Origin: Candidatus Helarchaeota archaeon
Lineage (GTDB): Archaea; Asgardarchaeota; Lokiarchaeia; Helarchaeales; JABXJV01
Direction of reading: 5' to 3'
DNA length: 11,052 nt
Assembly (NCBI GenBank): GCA_013375355.1
Contig: JABXJV010000332.1
Location: forward strand, 1 to 11,052
Below are positions 7,654 to 11,052 of this stretch, one piece after another (the first letter of the stretch is position 1; every line of letters begins with the position of its first letter). Below the pieces are notes generated by a model. That model ran no database searches and had not been told where the DNA came from. It saw nothing but the letters and a program-made list of their open reading frames with translations. A program made the translations under genes and the position numbers.

Positions 7654-8426
7654 CTATTTATTCGTATTTTATTGGCACAGCAGGTAGTGGAAAATCGACA
7701 TTAGCAAGTTTTTTTGTGAATTGGTTCCGTGAAAATACTGATGAAGTAAGCATCATATCGGTTAACCTCGATCCTGGAGTTAAATGGTTACCTTATTCAC
7801 CAGATGTTGATTGTCGTGATTATGTTAATATAGAAGAAATCATGACTAAATATAATTTAGGTCCTAATGGGGCACTTATTGCGTCTATTGATATGTTATG
7901 TACACGTATCGATGAATTAAAGACGGAAATAGAAGATTTTCGACCAGATCATGTTGTTATAGATACACCAGGTCAAATTGAATTATTTGCCTTTCGAAGT
8001 TCTGGAAATTTATTTGTTTCTTCATTAAATCCAGAAAAAAGTGTTTTAATTTATTTAATGGATCCAAGTCTTTGTAGAACTCCATCAGGTTATATATCTA
8101 CACTTCTGTTAGGTGCTAATATTCAATATCGATTTTTAATCCCACAAATTCAGGTCTTATCAAAGGTAGATCTATTAACGGATAACGAACTTCAAAATTT
8201 TCTAAATTGGTCTCAAGATCAATATTCGTTGGAAGAAGAATTAAATAAAAGAACTAAGGGATTAAAGAGAGAAATGAGTATCAAATTATTTCAAACTTTA
8301 TCAGAGCTGGGGACAATGCACGAATTAATACCCGTATCTGGAATTAATGGTGAGGGTGTTGAAGAGTTATACGCTGAAATTTCAAGGATTTTATCAGGTG
8401 GGGAAGATTTTTTTGAAATTTATTAA
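7650..8426 (+). CDS. GPN-loop GTPase
   Basis: The 258-residue protein is a complete archaeal/eukaryotic-type GPN-loop GTPase. The P-loop GTAGSGKST is at residues 9-17, followed by NLDPG (39-43), the family-defining Gly-Pro-Asn at 71-73 (LGPNGAL), the G3 motif DTPGQIE (105-111), the G4 motif SKVD (171-174, in place of NKxD) and a G5-like PVSG (228-231). GPN proteins are homodimers in archaea; eukaryotic Gpn1-3 are needed for assembly and nuclear import of RNA polymerase II. A role in assembling RNA polymerase or another large complex is the usual hypothesis for archaeal members. The start is TTG with a GGAGG site seven bases upstream, overlapping the previous stop. It ends three bases from the stop of the opposing 418-residue gene. 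Confidence 0.95.
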   Translation: MTIYSYFIGTAGSGKSTLASFFVNWFRENTDEVSIISVNLDPGVKWLPYSPDVDCRDYVNIEEIMTKYNLGPNGALIASIDMLCTRIDELKTEIEDFRPDHVVIDTPGQIELFAFRSSGNLFVSSLNPEKSVLIYLMDPSLCRTPSGYISTLLLGANIQYRFLIPQIQVLSKVDLLTDNELQNFLNWSQDQYSLEEELNKRTKGLKREMSIKLFQTLSELGTMHELIPVSGINGEGVEELYAEISRILSGGEDFFEIY

Positions 8427-8448
8427 AGGTTAAAAAAGTTTATCCTTT
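8425..8448. terminator. Possible bidirectional terminator hairpin between convergent stops
   Basis: Arms 8425-8434 and 8439-8448 can pair over ten positions with one mismatch, leaving a 4-base loop. The stem overlaps the stop codons of both convergent genes. No long T tract follows on the plus strand, so termination is only a possibility. Confidence 0.35.
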
Positions 8449-9686
8449 AAATCAAAATCTAATAATAAAGATGTATAAATTCTTATGGCATGTTTAATAT
8501 CTTCTAGAAGAATCTCCTCATGATTAAATCGGCTGGCGCATAATGCACTGATGACTACTATAGAAGTGAACATTTGTGAAGTTAACGCCGAAAAATTAAA
8601 CAACATTTCTTTGCGACCAACTAATTCATTCATAGAAATCGTGAAATTTCGTCTAAATCTGAATAAAAAGTTCTGAGTCTTAGGTGAAATTTGCAAATTG
8701 AATTTTTTAGAATAAATTTCTAATAGTTTTTCTTTTGTAACTTCTTGATGTGGCTTATAAAACTGAAATCTTTTCAGTATTTGTTCATAAATATTAATTA
8801 CTTTTTTGAGATGCTCACTATCAATAGCAAAAATATTATTTTTTAGTCCATAAATCTGTGCAATATTTTTAATTAGTGTTGATATTGGGAATTTATTTAC
8901 TCCTAATTTTAACAATTTTTCATTTGGGAATATCTTAGATTTAGAATTTTTATGGTCTGCAAAGAGATGAATTATATTTTTTAAATTTACTAATCCTTCT
9001 TCTGTTATTCTGATTAAATTCATTTTCTTATAGATGTCTGAATTAATCAGCCTAAAATAATCATAAATTGTGTCAAATTCTAAAATTGGTGTCCTTAAAA
9101 GTAAAACTCTTAATAATTTATAACTTTCATCAATATCCTTTCTAGTTATTTTATTATTTTTAGCTTTGAAACCTGAAAGAAGTAACATACAGGAATTTAA
9201 TTGTTTTATTAATTCGTTTGATTTTTCTTCCAGCATTTTATTGAATTTATCTTTTACTAACTCTAATTGTTGTGTGGCTGGCGTACTGATTTCTAATTTT
9301 TTAATAGAATTATCCTTATCTTGAGAATTTGTTTTGAATAAGACAGAAAAATCTCCATTTATTATAGGAGAAATTGCTGGGCAATGAGAAAGATGATAAT
9401 AAAAGGTAATTGCAGTTTTTACATCTTTAATTTCTACTGAATTATGACCATGTCTAAGAGATATCGTCTGAGAAAGAATTTCAAGTAATGAATAGAGGTC
9501 TCTTGTGGAAATTATTTCAGTTTTTTGTGGAATTGACTTTTGTATCTTTGTAAAATTAGATAAAACTTTCTGTGAACTCGGACGAAATTGGATACTTGCA
9601 ATTTTCTTAAAAAATCGTGGTGCAGATAATGAACTCGCATATTTTGAATTAAAAGTATTATTGCTGTAATTGACGATTTTCACCAC
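8430..9686 (-). CDS. Uncharacterised all-helical protein with four diverged ~100-residue repeats
   Basis: I do not recognise the 418-residue product as a named protein. It is rich in Lys, Ile and Leu, with no signal peptide and no clear transmembrane helix. It contains four copies of one pattern: a hydrophobic helix, a basic residue (R78, K174, K282, R386), six residues later a Val/Ile (84, 180, 288, 392), four later Asp (88, 184, 396; His292 in copy three), then a helix of type D-[IVL]-K-x-A-I-x-x-Y. Copies are 96-108 residues apart and fill most of the chain. The first (IISTRDLYSLLEIL at 58-71, then VEIKDVKTAI) resembles the C-terminal AAA+ lid of MCM helicases or helices 2-3 of a histone fold. 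No Walker motifs exist. A chromatin or complex-assembly role is guesswork. The start is GTG at 9686 (GTG also at 9683), with GGTGGA six bases upstream. Confidence 0.85.
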   Translation of the reverse strand: MVKIVNYSNNTFNSKYASSLSAPRFFKKIASIQFRPSSQKVLSNFTKIQKSIPQKTEIISTRDLYSLLEILSQTISLRHGHNSVEIKDVKTAITFYYHLSHCPAISPIINGDFSVLFKTNSQDKDNSIKKLEISTPATQQLELVKDKFNKMLEEKSNELIKQLNSCMLLLSGFKAKNNKITRKDIDESYKLLRVLLLRTPILEFDTIYDYFRLINSDIYKKMNLIRITEEGLVNLKNIIHLFADHKNSKSKIFPNEKLLKLGVNKFPISTLIKNIAQIYGLKNNIFAIDSEHLKKVINIYEQILKRFQFYKPHQEVTKEKLLEIYSKKFNLQISPKTQNFLFRFRRNFTISMNELVGRKEMLFNFSALTSQMFTSIVVISALCASRFNHEEILLEDIKHAIRIYTSLLLDFDLKDKLF

Positions 9687-9692
9687 GATGGA

Positions 9693-9698
9693 TCCACC
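9693..9698 (-). promoter_or_regulatory. Ribosome binding site of the 418-residue protein
   Basis: The minus strand reads GGTGGA six bases before the GTG at 9686, partly matching the archaeal anti-Shine-Dalgarno. It supports the GTG start. Confidence 0.5.
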
Positions 9699-9736
9699 AA
9701 AAAAATAAAGATATACTATCCAATTAATTTATTATG

Positions 9737-9778
9737 AATATCCACGTCAATATCTGGGTCAATATCTAGATAATATCA
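9737..9778. repeat. Four phased AATATC boxes in a divergent promoter region
   Basis: AATATC starts at 9737, 9749, 9761 and 9772, giving spacings of 12, 12 and 11 bases, close to one helical turn. Two copies lie inside a longer direct repeat GTCAATATCT (9746-9755 and 9758-9767). The perfect palindrome TATCTAGATA covers 9763-9772. Further AATATCT copies occur at 9803 and 9862. The position between divergent genes suggests an operator array; chance in AT-rich DNA is not excluded. Confidence 0.5.
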
Positions 9779-9870
9779 CATTTAATCAGAAAAATAATTC
9801 ATAATATCTTAAAATCAGCACAATAACAATAATATATTAAAAAAACATTGCGAAAATTAAAAATATCTAA

Positions 9871-9879
9871 TTATATAAG
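9871..9879 (+). promoter_or_regulatory. uppS: Likely TATA box of uppS
   Basis: TTATATAAG is a good archaeal TATA element, with an A-rich GCGAAAA stretch about 15 bases upstream that could contribute to a BRE. A start site about 25 bases downstream leaves a leader of roughly 30 bases that contains the GAGGT ribosome binding site. Confidence 0.5.
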
Positions 9880-9921
9880 TAATGTTGAAGTTAATTAAAA
9901 TAAGCTTTAATTTCTACTAAT

Positions 9922-9926
9922 GAGGT
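9922..9926 (+). promoter_or_regulatory. uppS: Ribosome binding site of uppS
   Basis: GAGGT lies six bases before the TTG at 9933 and decides this non-ATG start. Confidence 0.65.
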
Positions 9927-9932
9927 CCAAAT

Positions 9933-10742
9933 TTGGCGAAAAAAGACTCCGTTATTAGGTTTTTGAAAAACATAGCAGACTTTTTAATAAAACCTTTTTA
10001 TTGGGCCTACAAAAAAAAGCTGTGGACACAAATTAAAAACCAAAAAATGCCTGAGCATATTGGCATAATTTTAGATGGCAATCGTAGATATGCTCAGGAA
10101 AGAGATTTGCCCCCATGGTACGGTCATAAGGTCGGAGCACAAAAAATTGAACAAGTTTTAGCTTTTTGCTATGAGCTTGGAATCAGAGTGGTTACTTTAT
10201 ATGCTTTTTCAACAGAGAATTTTAACCGACCTGAAAAGGAAGTTGAAAAGATCATGGAAATTGCAAAGGAAAAATTCCACGAGCTCATGACACATCCGCT
10301 TATCCACAAGTATAGGGTAAAGGTTAAAGCAATAGGGCGTCTCCACGAATTGCCTAAGGATTTGCAAGAGATCATTAAGGACGCTGAAAAGAAAACTGAA
10401 AAGTATAATGATTATCAGCTAAATATAGCAATAAGTTATGGCGGACGAGATGAAATAGTTGACTGTGTTCGAAAAATCGCTGAGAAAGTGAAGAGTGGTG
10501 AACTCATGATAGAAAATATTGATGAAAAAGCCATCGAACAAAATCTATACACGTCAGGGCTACCAGATCCCGATGTAGTTATCCGAACAAGTGGCGAAGA
10601 ACGACTATCTGGTTTCTTATTATGGCAAAGTGCTTATTCCGAATTAATCTTTTTAGAGATATATTGGCCAAGCATTCGTAAGATTGATTTATGGCGTGCT
10701 GTTCGGCTATTCCAAAAAAGATCCCGTAGATATGGCAAATAA
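9933..10742 (+). CDS. uppS: Cis-prenyltransferase (polyprenyl diphosphate synthase, UppS/DHDDS family)
   Basis: The 269-residue protein adds isopentenyl diphosphate units in cis to an allylic primer, giving the long polyprenyl diphosphate that archaea use as lipid carrier for protein glycosylation. Conserved regions are all present: HIGIILDGNRRYA with catalytic Asp48 (42-54), YGHKVGAQKIEQVL (63-76), TLYAFSTENFNRP (88-100), the RTSGE motif at 218-222 with Arg224 and Ser226 for diphosphate binding, and WQSAYSELIFLEIYWP (231-246), including Glu237. The ILDGNRRYA form is typical of archaeal and eukaryotic members rather than the bacterial MDGNGRWA. An extra basic, amphipathic N-terminus of about 38 residues with aromatic residues probably contacts the membrane. 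The start is TTG, fixed by a GAGGT site. It is divergent from the 418-residue gene and convergent with the M24 peptidase gene. Confidence 0.95.
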   Translation: MAKKDSVIRFLKNIADFLIKPFYWAYKKKLWTQIKNQKMPEHIGIILDGNRRYAQERDLPPWYGHKVGAQKIEQVLAFCYELGIRVVTLYAFSTENFNRPEKEVEKIMEIAKEKFHELMTHPLIHKYRVKVKAIGRLHELPKDLQEIIKDAEKKTEKYNDYQLNIAISYGGRDEIVDCVRKIAEKVKSGELMIENIDEKAIEQNLYTSGLPDPDVVIRTSGEERLSGFLLWQSAYSELIFLEIYWPSIRKIDLWRAVRLFQKRSRRYGK

Positions 10743-10754
10743 AAGAAGCTTTTC

Positions 10755-10809
10755 ACAAAATCAAAAATAAAAATATATATCAAATACAAATTTTTTGTTC
10801 TGATTTTGT
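10755..10809. terminator. Possible bidirectional termination region between uppS and the peptidase gene
   Basis: A 9-bp inverted repeat (ACAAAATCA at 10755-10763; TGATTTTGT at 10801-10809) flanks T6 on the plus strand at 10791-10796 and, on the minus strand, two T5 runs opposite 10763-10773. Convergent genes need such signals; the long loop makes a true hairpin doubtful. Confidence 0.3.
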
Positions 10810-11052
10810 CAAATTTACTACTTTATCTTTTAAGACATGATATATATCTTCTATTCTGACCCCTCCAAAACCAGGAATATAAACTCCTGGCTCAATAGTA
10901 ACGACACTGTTTTCTATCAGCTTATTTTTACTTTTAAATGATAAAACCGGACTTTCATGAACATCCAATCCAACGCCATGACCTAAAGAATGTATAAATT
11001 CATATCCTGCTTTTTTAATCATTTCTCTAGCAACTGCATCAACCTTTTTTAC
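10780..11052 (-). CDS. M24-family metallopeptidase (Xaa-Pro dipeptidase type), C-terminal part only
   Basis: Ninety codons plus stop are visible; the reading frame continues past the right edge without an in-window start (the internal Met at 11022 is not the start). The fragment has the diagnostic pita-bread motifs of M24 peptidases: VDAVAREMIKKAGY, then HSLGHGVGLDVHE with the metal-ligand His (GHG) and substrate-binding His (VHE), TIEPGVYIPGFGG with a metal-ligand Glu, and VRIED with the last bridging Glu. The spacing and the EPGVYIPGFGGVRIED string fit prolidase/Xaa-Pro aminopeptidase rather than methionine aminopeptidase. It should be a cytoplasmic dinuclear-metal exopeptidase that cleaves X-Pro bonds in peptide turnover. 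The N-terminal domain and the two Asp ligands lie outside the window. Confidence 0.92.
   Translation of the reverse strand, partial: VKKVDAVAREMIKKAGYEFIHSLGHGVGLDVHESPVLSFKSKNKLIENSVVTIEPGVYIPGFGGVRIEDIYHVLKDKVVNLTKSEQKICI

Noticed and set aside
6784..8426. Frameshifted single gene spanning COG1058 and GPN domains
   Set aside because: The GPN gene has its own GGAGG site and a start that gives the P-loop at the normal distance from the N-terminus, so two overlapping genes explain the data better.
9737..9778. CRISPR-like array
   Set aside because: The repeat core is only 6-10 bases with 2-6-base spacers; there are no 25-35-base repeats and no cas genes.
11020..11022. ATG as start of a small 80-residue protein at the right edge
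   Set aside because: The same frame continues upstream to the window edge with M24-like sequence (VDAVARE), so this Met is internal to a truncated peptidase.

Overview
The window looks like archaeal chromosomal DNA: it is AT-rich and carries a group II (thermosome/CCT-type) chaperonin, a GPN-loop GTPase, an archaeal-type cis-prenyltransferase, a stand-alone COG1058 (CinA N-terminal) protein, GGTGA/GGAGG-type ribosome binding sites, frequent TTG/GTG starts and TATA-like promoters. The low GC, the highly divergent extra chaperonin paralogue and the large coiled-coil/SCP2-like scaffold protein would fit an Asgard archaeon (Lokiarchaeia-like). That placement is an inference and not proven by this sequence.

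Layout, left to right. Positions 1-839 (minus) hold a TauE/SafE-family permease whose C-terminus runs off the left edge. Positions 958-1728 (minus) hold an NAD-type short-chain dehydrogenase. A 167-bp divergent promoter region separates it from a chaperonin gene (1896-3503, plus). After a 267-bp gap comes a 960-residue repeat/coiled-coil membrane protein (3771-6653, plus), followed by a T-tract terminator. Then comes a tightly coupled pair: a COG1058 protein (6784-7653) and a GPN-loop GTPase (7650-8426), with overlapping stop and start codons. It converges, with three bases between stop codons, on an unrecognised 418-residue helical protein (8430-9686, minus). A 246-bp divergent region with phased AATATC boxes separates that gene from uppS (9933-10742, plus). 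The window ends in the C-terminal part of an M24 (Xaa-Pro dipeptidase type) metallopeptidase (10780-11052, minus).

Apart from the COG1058/GPN pair the genes are mostly single units, many divergent or convergent, so there is no obvious single pathway. The three most unusual items are: (i) the chaperonin, which has the chaperonin fold signatures but has lost the hydrolytic Asp and part of the phosphate-binding GDGTTT motif; (ii) the 960-residue protein, with nine 54-residue TPR-like units whose spacings all differ by whole heptads, wrapped around an SCP2-like domain and membrane segments; and (iii) the 418-residue protein, which consists of four diverged copies of an approximately 100-residue unit with a histone-fold/MCM-lid-like helical signature. 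No RNA genes, insertion sequences or CRISPR arrays were seen, and no gap exceeds 300 bases.
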